The notes under the pieces were generated by a model. It did no database searches and had not been told where the DNA came from. It worked only from the letters and a program-made list of their open reading frames with translations. Source: Leifsonia shinshuensis (lineage in GTDB: Bacteria; Actinomycetota; Actinomycetes; Actinomycetales; Microbacteriaceae). Taken from it: DNA of 64,000 bases. The stretch is from contig NZ_JAHHZQ010000004.1 of NCBI RefSeq assembly GCF_022606355.1, positions 558,001-622,000 of the forward strand, read 5' to 3'. The translations under genes were made by a program, and so were the position numbers. The stretch's first letter is position 1. Every line of letters begins with the position of its first letter. Below are positions 9,015 to 16,842 of this stretch, in pieces.

Positions 9015-10541
9015 TCAGGCGACGGTGACGCTGATCGTGTGCAGACCGGTCGCGCCGTCGGGCACGACATCCTGAACCTTGGCGGTCTGCACCGTCCCGT
9101 GGGCGTCGGTCGCTCTGACCTTGATCGTGTGCGAGCCGGGGGTCGCGTCCCACGCGTACTTCCACTGCCGCCAGGTGTCGACGGAGATCGCGTCCGCCAG
9201 CGTCGCCTGCTGCCAGTCGCCGCCGTCGATCTGCACGTGGACCGCGCTCACACCCACGTGCTGCGACCAGGCGACCCCCGCGACGGCGACCGTGCCCGCC
9301 TTCACCTGGCGGCCGTCGGCGGGGACGTCGATGCGCGACTCGAGCTTGACCGGCCCGCGCTCCGACCAGCCGCGGTCGGTCCAGTACGACGTCGCCTTGT
9401 CGAACCGGGTCACCTCCAGTTCGACCACCCACTTCGTCGCCGAAACGTAGCCGTAGAGCCCCGGCACGACCATGCGCACGGGATACCCGTGCTCGAGCGG
9501 GAGCGGCTGGCCGTTCATCCCCACGGCCAGGATCGCGTTGCGCTCGTCGGTGAGCGCCGTCAGCGGCGTGCCCGCGGTCCAGCCGTCCTGGCTGTGCGAG
9601 AGCACCATGTCGGCGTCGGCCGAGGGCTTCGCCCTGGCCAGCAGGTGCCGGATCGGGTAGCCGAGCCAGAGGGCGTTGCTGATCAGGTCGCCGCCCACTT
9701 CGTTGGAGACGCAGGTGAGGGTCGTGATGGACTCCTCCAGCGGGAGGGCCAGCAGCTGGGCGAAGGTCAGCTCCACCTCGGTCTCGACCATCCCGGTGAT
9801 CTTCAGCCGCCAGTCCTGCGGCTGGATGCCGGGGATCTGCAGCGCCGTGTCGATGCGGTAGAAGTCGGCGTTCGGGGTGACGATCGGCGACAGCCCCGCG
9901 ATGTCGAACGAGGCGCCTGCCGGCACCGGAGGCGCGGTGACGGCGGGCTTCGGGAGATGGAACGCGGCGCGGGCTGCGGCGGCCGCGCGATAGCCCGACG
10001 CGATCACCTGACCGACGACGGCCGCAAGGATGCCACCGAGCGCGGTTCCCGTGGCGGCGGTCACGAAACGACGACGGGAGACGGCGCCGTTCGGCGCGAC
10101 CCGCGTCGGCTCGGTGCCGCGCAGCAGGCCGATGAGCCAGCCGAGGAAGAGGATGCCGACGAGAGCCGCCAGCGCCGACGGCAGCACGTCGACGATCCCG
10201 CCGCCGCTGCGGGTGATCGCGGCGAACGCTCCGACGACCCCGCCCACGCCGATCAGCACCCGGCCGAGGGGAGGCCTGCGCAGCTCGACCCAGCCGGCCA
10301 GGCCGCCGCCCACGACGAGCACGACCGCCAGCGAGACGATCAGGAAGGTCTTGTCCCCGGTGCCGAACACCCCGATCACGGCGTTCTTGAGCCAGGCCGG
10401 CGTGAGATCGATCACCAGGGAGCCGACGACCAGGATCGGGCTGCCGTCCTGCACGCCGATCGCGCTGACGATCTCCGCCGCACCGACGCCGGCGGCCACG
10501 CTCGCGGCCCCCGCAGCGGCGGCCCGCCAGAACGCTCTCAT
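9015..10541 (-). CDS. Membrane-anchored sulfite-oxidase-family molybdopterin oxidoreductase
   Basis: A 508-residue protein. The first 150 residues contain about four hydrophobic segments. A twin-arginine-like SRRRFV then precedes another hydrophobic stretch, and the rest is an extracytoplasmic molybdopterin domain with LTCVSNEVGG, which carries the candidate Mo-ligand cysteine, plus a C-terminal Mo-co dimerisation domain. The family includes sulfite oxidases and related enzymes; the real substrate is unknown. TATCCT lies 6 nt before the ATG. It closes the molybdenum block and is a likely client of the cofactor made next door. Confidence 0.9.
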   Translation of the reverse strand: MRAFWRAAAAGAASVAAGVGAAEIVSAIGVQDGSPILVVGSLVIDLTPAWLKNAVIGVFGTGDKTFLIVSLAVVLVVGGGLAGWVELRRPPLGRVLIGVGGVVGAFAAITRSGGGIVDVLPSALAALVGILFLGWLIGLLRGTEPTRVAPNGAVSRRRFVTAATGTALGGILAAVVGQVIASGYRAAAAARAAFHLPKPAVTAPPVPAGASFDIAGLSPIVTPNADFYRIDTALQIPGIQPQDWRLKITGMVETEVELTFAQLLALPLEESITTLTCVSNEVGGDLISNALWLGYPIRHLLARAKPSADADMVLSHSQDGWTAGTPLTALTDERNAILAVGMNGQPLPLEHGYPVRMVVPGLYGYVSATKWVVELEVTRFDKATSYWTDRGWSERGPVKLESRIDVPADGRQVKAGTVAVAGVAWSQHVGVSAVHVQIDGGDWQQATLADAISVDTWRQWKYAWDATPGSHTIKVRATDAHGTVQTAKVQDVVPDGATGLHTISVTVA

Positions 10542-10553
10542 GTCCGAAGGATA
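10542..10553 (-). promoter_or_regulatory. Leaderless -10 box of the molybdo-oxidoreductase gene
   Basis: TATCCT on the minus strand (10553-10548) is followed by 6 nt and the ATG at 10541. Confidence 0.55.
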
Positions 10554-10625
10554 CGCACCCGATCCGGTGGATACGCCGAGCGTTCCTGCGGGGTGTCGGA
10601 GCAGCCTGTGACAGGCTTGAGCACT

Positions 10626-13181
10626 ATGGCCTCCCTGCGCGTCGACGACCTCCCCGGCTGGACCGGCCCCGGCTCGGTCGGCGAGGACGCCGTGTACGAG
10701 GCGTTCGTGGCCTGGACCGAGAGCACGGGCATCACGCTCTATCCCGCTCAGGACGAGTCGCTCATCGAGATCGCGGGCGGCTCCAACCTCATCCTCTCCA
10801 CCCCCACAGGCACGGGGAAGTCATTGGTCGCGGTCGGTGCGCACTTCGCCGCGCTCGCGCGAGGCGACCGCAGCTTCTACACGGCGCCGATCAAAGCGCT
10901 CGTCTCCGAGAAGTTCTTCGCCCTCGTCGACGTGTTCGGAGCCGAGAACGTGGGGATGATGACCGGCGACTCCTCGGTCAACGCCGACGCCCCGATCATC
11001 TGCTGCACCGCCGAGATCCTCGCCAACCTCGCTCTGCGGCAGGGGGAGGACACCCCTGCCGGTCAAGTCGTCATGGACGAATTCCACTTCTACGCCGACC
11101 CCGACCGCGGCTGGGCCTGGCAGGTGCCGCTGCTGATCCTGTCGCGCGCGCAGTTCGTGCTCATGTCGGCCACGCTGGGCGACGTGACGGCGCTCGCCGC
11201 CGATCTGAGCCGTCGCACCGGCCGCGAGACCGCGACGGTCACCGGCGTCGAGCGCCCGGTACCTCTGCACTACTACTACGAGCTGACGCCGATCCACGAC
11301 ACCGTCGAAGACCTGCTGCACACCGGTCAGGCGCCGATCTACATCGTCCACTTCTCGCAGCTCGCCGCCCTGGAGCGCGCCCAGTCGCTCTCCAGCGCCA
11401 AGATCGCGAGCCGCGAGCAGCGCGACGCCATCGCCGAGGCGATCGGCGCGTTCCGGTTCACGACCTCCTTCGGGCGGACGCTGTCCCGGCTGCTGCGCCA
11501 GGGCATCGGCGTGCACCACGCGGGGATGCTGCCCAAGTACCGCCGGCTGGTCGAACAGCTCGCCCAGCGCGGGATGCTGCGCGTGATCAGCGGCACCGAC
11601 ACGCTCGGCGTCGGCATCAATGTGCCGATCCGCACTGTGCTGCTCACGGCCCTCGCCAAATTCGACGGCACCCGGATGCGGCAGCTCAACGCGCGGGAGT
11701 TCCACCAGATCGCCGGCCGCGCCGGACGTGCCGGCTACGACACCGCGGGAACGGTCGTCGTGCAGGCGCCCGAGCACGAGAGCGAGAACGCCAAGGCGCT
11801 CGAGAAGGCGGGCGACGACCCCAAGAAGCGCCGCAAGATCGTGCGGAAGAAGGCGCCGGAAGGCTTCGTCTCGTGGGGCGAGCCGTCCTTCCGCAAGCTC
11901 GTGGAGGCCGAGCCTGAGACGCTGACGTCGTCCATGCAGATCACCAGCGCGATGCTCATCAACGTCATCGGCCGCGGCGGCGACGTCTTCCGGCACGTGC
12001 ACGACCTCGTGTTCGACAACCACGAGCCCTGGAAGCGGCAGCTGGCCCTCGCCCGCCGCGCGCTCGAGCTCTACCGCTCGCTCGTGACCGCCGGCGTCGT
12101 GGAGGTCGTCGACGGCGAGATCCGGCTGACGGTCGACCTCCAGCCCAACTTCGCCCTCAACCAGCCGCTGTCGCCGTTCGCGCTCGCCGCGTTCGAGCTG
12201 TTCGACGTGGAGTCGCCCACATACGCGCTCGACATCGTCTCAGTGGTGGAGGCCACGCTCGACGACCCGAGGCCCGTGCTCTCCGCCCAGCAGTTCCAGG
12301 CGCGCGGCGAGGCGGTCGCGGCGATGAAGGCGGAGGGGATCGAGTACGACGAGCGCATGGAGGCGCTCGAGACGGTGACGCATCCCAAGCCCCACGACGA
12401 GCTGCTGCACGAGGCCTTCGCCACGTACGCGTCCAGCCAGCCCTGGGTGGCCGACTTCGAGCTCAGCCCCAAGTCCGTGGTCCGCGATCTGTACGAGCGC
12501 GCGATGACGTTCGGCGAGTTCATCGCCTTCTACAAGCTCGCACGGTCGGAGGGCGTCGTGCTGCGCTACCTGTCCGACGCCTACCGCGCCCTCAACCAGA
12601 CCGTCCCGCTCGATCTGCGCACGGAGGAGCTGCGCGACATCGTCGAATGGATCGGCGAGCTGGTCCGCCAGGTCGACTCCAGCCTCCTGGACGAGTGGGA
12701 GGAGCTGGTGCACCCGGACGCCGCCAAGCACGCCGCCGAGTCGGGCGAGCTCGCGCCTCCCGCACCCCGCACGGTCACGGCCAACCGCCGCGCGTTCTTC
12801 GTGCTCGTGCGCAACGAGCTGTTCCGCCGCGTGCAGCTCGCCGCGCTCGACCGCGTGCAGGAGCTCGGCGCGCTCGAGAACGAGGCGGCGGCGCTGGCCG
12901 AGGCGGCGGCCCCGTCGTTCACCGAGCTGCAGTGGGACGCGGCGCTGGAGGCGTACTACGCCGACCACGACGAGATCCTCACCGACGCCTCCGCGCGCGC
13001 CGCGGCGATGATCGTCGTGGACGAGAGCCCCGCCGAGTCGGAGGGTCTCTGGAGGGTGCGGCAGATCCTCGCCGACCCGGCGGGCGACCACGACTGGGGG
13101 ATCGCCGCGGAGGTCCTGCTGGCCGACTCGGCCCGCACGGGCGCCGCCGTCATCCGGGTGACCGCCGTCGACCGGTTGTGA
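10626..13181 (+). CDS. Ski2-like DEAD/DEAH-box helicase with DUF3516 C-terminus
   Basis: An 851-residue superfamily 2 helicase, probably acting on RNA. Walker A is TPTGTGKS (59-66), the DExH motif is DEFH (151-154), motif III is SATLG, and motif VI is QIAGRAGRAGYDTAG. The C-terminal half matches the DUF3516 region that accompanies this helicase type in actinobacteria. I start at the ATG at 10626 (MASLRVDDLPGW); a GTG 21 nt upstream is possible. The much longer open frame upstream of it is antisense to the oxidoreductase gene and is not coding. Confidence 0.9.
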   Translation: MASLRVDDLPGWTGPGSVGEDAVYEAFVAWTESTGITLYPAQDESLIEIAGGSNLILSTPTGTGKSLVAVGAHFAALARGDRSFYTAPIKALVSEKFFALVDVFGAENVGMMTGDSSVNADAPIICCTAEILANLALRQGEDTPAGQVVMDEFHFYADPDRGWAWQVPLLILSRAQFVLMSATLGDVTALAADLSRRTGRETATVTGVERPVPLHYYYELTPIHDTVEDLLHTGQAPIYIVHFSQLAALERAQSLSSAKIASREQRDAIAEAIGAFRFTTSFGRTLSRLLRQGIGVHHAGMLPKYRRLVEQLAQRGMLRVISGTDTLGVGINVPIRTVLLTALAKFDGTRMRQLNAREFHQIAGRAGRAGYDTAGTVVVQAPEHESENAKALEKAGDDPKKRRKIVRKKAPEGFVSWGEPSFRKLVEAEPETLTSSMQITSAMLINVIGRGGDVFRHVHDLVFDNHEPWKRQLALARRALELYRSLVTAGVVEVVDGEIRLTVDLQPNFALNQPLSPFALAAFELFDVESPTYALDIVSVVEATLDDPRPVLSAQQFQARGEAVAAMKAEGIEYDERMEALETVTHPKPHDELLHEAFATYASSQPWVADFELSPKSVVRDLYERAMTFGEFIAFYKLARSEGVVLRYLSDAYRALNQTVPLDLRTEELRDIVEWIGELVRQVDSSLLDEWEELVHPDAAKHAAESGELAPPAPRTVTANRRAFFVLVRNELFRRVQLAALDRVQELGALENEAAALAEAAAPSFTELQWDAALEAYYADHDEILTDASARAAAMIVVDESPAESEGLWRVRQILADPAGDHDWGIAAEVLLADSARTGAAVIRVTAVDRL

Positions 13182-13251
13182 CGGTTTGACGTGCGCGAGA
13201 CACGCGTGCGAGCATCTACACGGTCGCCTCTCGCGGCGCCAGGCACTTCGC

Positions 13252-13272
13252 ATGAACCTCCGGTGAACTCTT
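13252..13272. promoter_or_regulatory. PHO-box-like direct repeat upstream of pit
   Basis: TGAAC occurs at 13253-13257 and again at 13264-13268, exactly 11 nt apart. On the minus strand this reads GTTCACCGGAG followed by GTTCATG, matching the 11-nt GTTCAC direct-repeat units bound by PhoP in Streptomyces and relatives. It lies about 35 nt before the phosphate transporter start. Phosphate control of pit is inferred from this match. Confidence 0.5.
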
Positions 13273-13306
13273 ACCGGCGGTCCGTCTCCACACGAGAAAG
13301 AAACCG

Positions 13307-14515
13307 GTGGATCTCACCCTCATCATCGTGCTGGTCATCGCGCTGGCCCTCTTCTTCGATTTCACCAACGGGTTCCACGACACCGCGAATGCGATGGCGA
13401 CCCCCATCGCGACGGGGGCCATGCGGCCCAAGGTCGCGGTGGCGCTGGCCGCGATCCTGAACCTGGTCGGTGCGTTCCTCTCCACCGAGGTGGCCAAGAC
13501 CATCTCCGGCGGCATCATCAACGAGGGTCCGGGCGGTGTGCTCATCTCGCCGGAGCTGATCTTCGCCGGGCTGGTCGGCGCGATCGTCTGGAACATGGTG
13601 ACCTGGCTCTACGGCCTGCCGTCGTCCTCGAGCCACGCCCTGTTCGGCGGTCTCATCGGCGCGGCGATCGTCGGGGCCGGAATCGGCTCCGTGAACTTCT
13701 TCGTCGTCCTCGAGAAGGTCGTCCTGCCCGCCGTCATCGCGCCCTTCACGGCCGGCGTCGTCGCGTATGCGGCCACGAAGCTCGCCTACCGGATCACGCG
13801 CCGCTACGACGGCCGTCCGGACGGTCGAGGAGGCTTCCGCTACGGGCAGATCTTCTCGTCGTCGCTGGTCGCCCTCGCGCACGGCACGAACGACGCGCAG
13901 AAGACGATGGGCGTCATCACCCTGCTGCTGATCTCGGCGAACCTGCTCCCGGCCGGCAGCGGCCCGCCGTTCTGGGTCGTCGTCTCGTGCGCGCTCGCCA
14001 TCGCGATCGGCACCTACTCCGGCGGCTGGCGGATCATCCGCACGCTCGGCCGCGGGCTCACCGAGGTCAAGCCCGCCCAGGGCTTCGCCGCAGAGACCAG
14101 CACCGCGGCGACCATCCTGGCCTCCAGCCACCTCGGCTTCGCCCTCTCGACGACGCAGGTCGCCTCGGGATCGGTGATCGGCTCCGGCCTCGGCCGGCGC
14201 GGGTCGTCCGTCCGCTGGGGGACGGCGGGACGTATCGCCATCGGCTGGGTGCTCACCCTGCCGTCGGCGGCGATCGTCGGAGCCGTCGCCGCGCTGATCG
14301 CGTCGCTGGGTCCGGTGGGCATCGCGGTCGACACGATCGTCGGCATCGCGGTCGTCACCTTCATCTTCTGGCGTTCGCGCCGCAACCAGGTGTCCAGTGC
14401 CAACGCGGTGGCGCCGGTGCAGGGCCAGAGCGATGTCGCCGCATCGGGCCGGGTCGTGAAGATCAAGAAGGTCAAGCCGCTCAAGCGGGACCGCGACCGG
14501 AGGGAGTCCGCATGA
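13307..14515 (+). CDS. pit: Inorganic phosphate transporter, Pit family
   Basis: Low-affinity, proton-coupled (metal-)phosphate permease of 402 residues with about 10 membrane segments. Both Pit signature regions are present: FDFTNGFHDTANAMATPIAT near the N-terminus and ALAHGTNDAQKTMGV in the second half. The start is a GTG at 13307 with only a weak purine-rich ribosome binding site. The stop overlaps the ATG of the next gene by 3 nt, so the two are coupled. Confidence 0.95.
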   Translation: MDLTLIIVLVIALALFFDFTNGFHDTANAMATPIATGAMRPKVAVALAAILNLVGAFLSTEVAKTISGGIINEGPGGVLISPELIFAGLVGAIVWNMVTWLYGLPSSSSHALFGGLIGAAIVGAGIGSVNFFVVLEKVVLPAVIAPFTAGVVAYAATKLAYRITRRYDGRPDGRGGFRYGQIFSSSLVALAHGTNDAQKTMGVITLLLISANLLPAGSGPPFWVVVSCALAIAIGTYSGGWRIIRTLGRGLTEVKPAQGFAAETSTAATILASSHLGFALSTTQVASGSVIGSGLGRRGSSVRWGTAGRIAIGWVLTLPSAAIVGAVAALIASLGPVGIAVDTIVGIAVVTFIFWRSRRNQVSSANAVAPVQGQSDVAASGRVVKIKKVKPLKRDRDRRESA

Positions 14516-14844
14516 GTGCGTTCCTGTCGTTCGTCGTGGTCTTCGCGGCGTCCCTGATCGGCGCCTGCGTGATCGTCGGCTTCTATGCACTGGGGACCCG
14601 GCTGCTCGCGGTCGCCGGTCGCGCACTGTTCGTCGAGCCGGCCGAGTTCACCGACGCGATCACGGTGATCACGCCGGAGGAGGCGGCCAAGGCGCAGAAG
14701 AAGGCCGACAAGGCGCGCCGCAAGAACCCGCTCGGCGAGGGCCAGAAGCGTGCGGCGCTCGCCGGCGCGTACGCCTGCTTCGTGCTCTGCGGCCTCGGCG
14801 TCCTCTACGGCCTGTACCTGATCATCCCGTACTTCCACGCCTGA
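14512..14844 (+). CDS. Small membrane protein coupled to pit
   Basis: A 110-residue protein with a hydrophobic segment at each end (about 3-35 and 85-107) and a charged middle (EEAAKAQKKADKARRKNP). It overlaps the pit stop codon and has an AGGGAG ribosome binding site inside pit. Short membrane proteins of this shape are often found directly after actinobacterial pit genes; an accessory role in phosphate transport is plausible but unproven. Confidence 0.8.
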   Translation: MSAFLSFVVVFAASLIGACVIVGFYALGTRLLAVAGRALFVEPAEFTDAITVITPEEAAKAQKKADKARRKNPLGEGQKRAALAGAYACFVLCGLGVLYGLYLIIPYFHA

Positions 14845-14858
14845 CCTGGGGCGTCGAA

Positions 14859-14907
14859 GGGCACGTCGTCGTCGCTTTCGACGCGCGAAAGGGACAACGG
14901 CGTGCCC
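14859..14907. repeat. Dispersed palindrome, copy A
   Basis: Two 22-nt arms (14859-14880 and 14886-14907) pair at 19 of 22 positions around a 5-nt loop. The arms begin GGGCACGTCGTCGTC and end in GTGCCC. The sequence is related to copies at 15386-15442 and 22732-22792. It sits between two co-directional genes and may act as a terminator for the pit unit. Confidence 0.65.
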
Positions 14908-14928
14908 CTCGGCGTGCAGAATGTGGGT

Positions 14929-15384
14929 GTGACGAGCCCCGAGCAACTGTCGCGGCCTTCCCGCGGCCTCCGCATCGCCCTGGCGATCGTGGCCTGGTTC
15001 AACCTGGTCTCCGCACTCGCCGGGATGGTCGGCCTCACCTTCTTCGGCGGCATGGGCATCCCGCTGGAGTGGCTGCGCGGCAGCGTCTTCGACTCGTACC
15101 TCTGGCCTGGCGTGATCCTCGGTGTGGTGGTCGGCGGCGTCCAAGCGCTCGCGCTCGTCGTCCAGTACCGCCGCTTTCGCCTCGCCTGGGGCATGCACGC
15201 CGCCGCGGGGCTGGTGATGATGATCTGGATCTTCGTCGAGATCGCCATCATGCTCGTCTGGTCGCCGCTGCACGGGATCTACTTCGCGACGGGCCTCCTG
15301 CAGACCGTCCTCGCCGTGCTCGCTCTCGGCGCGTGGCCCCGCCCGTTTCTGGCGCGGGCTCAGCCTTCCCCTCGCAAACGCTGA
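14929..15384 (+). CDS. Four-helix membrane protein, unknown function
   Basis: A protein of about 151 residues with four predicted membrane segments and a basic C-terminus (QPSPRKR). I chose the GTG at 14929 rather than one at 14902, because the latter lies inside palindrome copy A and because CAGAAT sits exactly 6 nt before 14929, fitting the leaderless pattern of the region. No family is recognised. Confidence 0.65.
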   Translation: MTSPEQLSRPSRGLRIALAIVAWFNLVSALAGMVGLTFFGGMGIPLEWLRGSVFDSYLWPGVILGVVVGGVQALALVVQYRRFRLAWGMHAAAGLVMMIWIFVEIAIMLVWSPLHGIYFATGLLQTVLAVLALGAWPRPFLARAQPSPRKR

Positions 15385-15385
15385 A

Positions 15386-15442
15386 CGAGGGGCACGTCGT
15401 TGTCACTTTCGGAGCCCGAAAGTGACAACAACGTGCCCCTCG
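15386..15442. repeat. Dispersed palindrome, copy B, between convergent genes
   Basis: Arms of 27 nt (15386-15412 and 15416-15442) match at 26 of 27 positions around a 3-nt loop. The arm starts CGAGGGGCACGTCGTTGTCA. It begins 2 nt after the stop of the upstream gene and ends 18 nt before the end of the convergent permease gene, so it can terminate both. Confidence 0.75.
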
Positions 15443-15460
15443 GGGACAGGTTGGCAGCGC

Positions 15461-16738
15461 TCAGTCCGTGCCGCGGACGCGGGCGATGCTGTTCATGACG
15501 TGGTAGACGACGATCGCGGCGATGGCGCCGAGCGCGATGCCGTTGAACGTGAGCTGCCCGAGGTTCAGGGTGAAGTCGCCGATCCCGATGATGAGCGCGG
15601 TGGCGGCGGTGAACTGGTTGACCGGCTTGGAGAAGTCGACCTTGTTGTCCAGCCAGATCTTCACGCCGATGATGCCGATGAGGCCGTAGAGCGCTGTGGT
15701 GACGCCGCCGAGCACGCCGGCCGGGATGGTGTTGATCACCGCGCCCACCTTGGGGGAGAGGCCGAGCAGCACGGCCACGATGCCCGCCACCCAATACGCT
15801 GCCGTGGAGTAGACGCGCGTCGCGGCCATCACGCCGATGTTCTCGCCGTACGTGGTCGTCCCCGAGCCGCCGAAGAAGCCCGCGATGGTCGTCGCGAGAC
15901 CGTCCGCGAAGAGCGCCCGGCCGGTCAGCTTGTTGACCGTGGGGTCGGTCAGCTGGGCGACGCCGCGGATGTGGCCGACGTTCTCGGCGATCAGCACGAG
16001 CACGACGGGCAGGAACGCGGGCAGGATGCCCCAGGTCTCGGCGGGGGCGGTGAACGGGTTCGCCGGCAGGGTGAACTGCGGGAGGCCCAGCCAATCGGCC
16101 CTCTCGACCTTGCTGAAGTCGACCTGCCCGGCGAACACGGCGAAGACGTAGCCGACGACGACGCCGAGGAAGATCGACAGCCTCCCGAGCATCCCGCGGA
16201 AGAGCACGGTGCACAGGATGACCGCCGCCAGCGTCACCAGCGCGGTCACCGGCGCCGCCATGAAGTTGTTCTTGGCCGCGGGCGCGAGGTTGAAGCCGAT
16301 CAGCGCCACGATCGCGCCGGCGACGATCGGCGGCATCAGGCCGTCGATCCACTTGGTGCCGGTCGCGACCACGATCAGTCCGACGATCGCGAGCAGGAGG
16401 CCGGTGACCACGATCCCGAACAGCGCCGACGGCATCCCGTGCGCTTTCGTCGCCGCGACGATCGGCACGATGAACGCGAACGACGAGCCCAGGTAGCTGG
16501 GGAGCCGGTTGCGCGTGATCAGCAGGAAGAGCATGGTGCCGACGCCGGAGAACAGCAGCGTCGTGCTGGGCGGGAACCCGGTCAGCAGCGGAACCAGGAA
16601 GGTCGCACCGAACATGGCCACGACGTGCTGTGCGCCGAGACCGATCGTTCGCGGCCAGGTCAGCCGCTCGCCGGGCAGCACGATCTCGTGCGCTCCGACC
16701 TTCTTGCCGTCACCGTGCAGCTTCCAGGGCAGGGCCAT
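15461..16738 (-). CDS. NCS2-family uracil permease
   Basis: A 425-residue nucleobase:cation symporter of the UraA/UapA type with about 12-14 membrane segments. The N-terminal GAQHVVAMFGATFLVPLLTG and the central ENVGHIRGVAQLTDP and GGSGTTTYGENIGVMAATRVY stretches are characteristic of uracil transporters. I chose the ATG at 16738 (MALPWKLHGD), which has an AAGGAC ribosome binding site. It is divergent from a second NCS2 permease, giving a nucleobase uptake pair. Confidence 0.93.
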   Translation of the reverse strand: MALPWKLHGDGKKVGAHEIVLPGERLTWPRTIGLGAQHVVAMFGATFLVPLLTGFPPSTTLLFSGVGTMLFLLITRNRLPSYLGSSFAFIVPIVAATKAHGMPSALFGIVVTGLLLAIVGLIVVATGTKWIDGLMPPIVAGAIVALIGFNLAPAAKNNFMAAPVTALVTLAAVILCTVLFRGMLGRLSIFLGVVVGYVFAVFAGQVDFSKVERADWLGLPQFTLPANPFTAPAETWGILPAFLPVVLVLIAENVGHIRGVAQLTDPTVNKLTGRALFADGLATTIAGFFGGSGTTTYGENIGVMAATRVYSTAAYWVAGIVAVLLGLSPKVGAVINTIPAGVLGGVTTALYGLIGIIGVKIWLDNKVDFSKPVNQFTAATALIIGIGDFTLNLGQLTFNGIALGAIAAIVVYHVMNSIARVRGTD

Positions 16739-16842
16739 GCGTGTCCTTATCGTGTCGGGAGGGGAATTAGGCTGGTACCGCGCTGTGACATACCTTCGAA
16801 TGCGCCACGAACGAAACCCCATCGATACTACGGGAGACCACC

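Noticed and set aside
8541-10625. Long in-frame upstream extension of the helicase gene
   Set aside because: It runs antisense through MoeB-rhodanese and the molybdo-oxidoreductase, and the helicase family starts at MASLRVDDLPGW.
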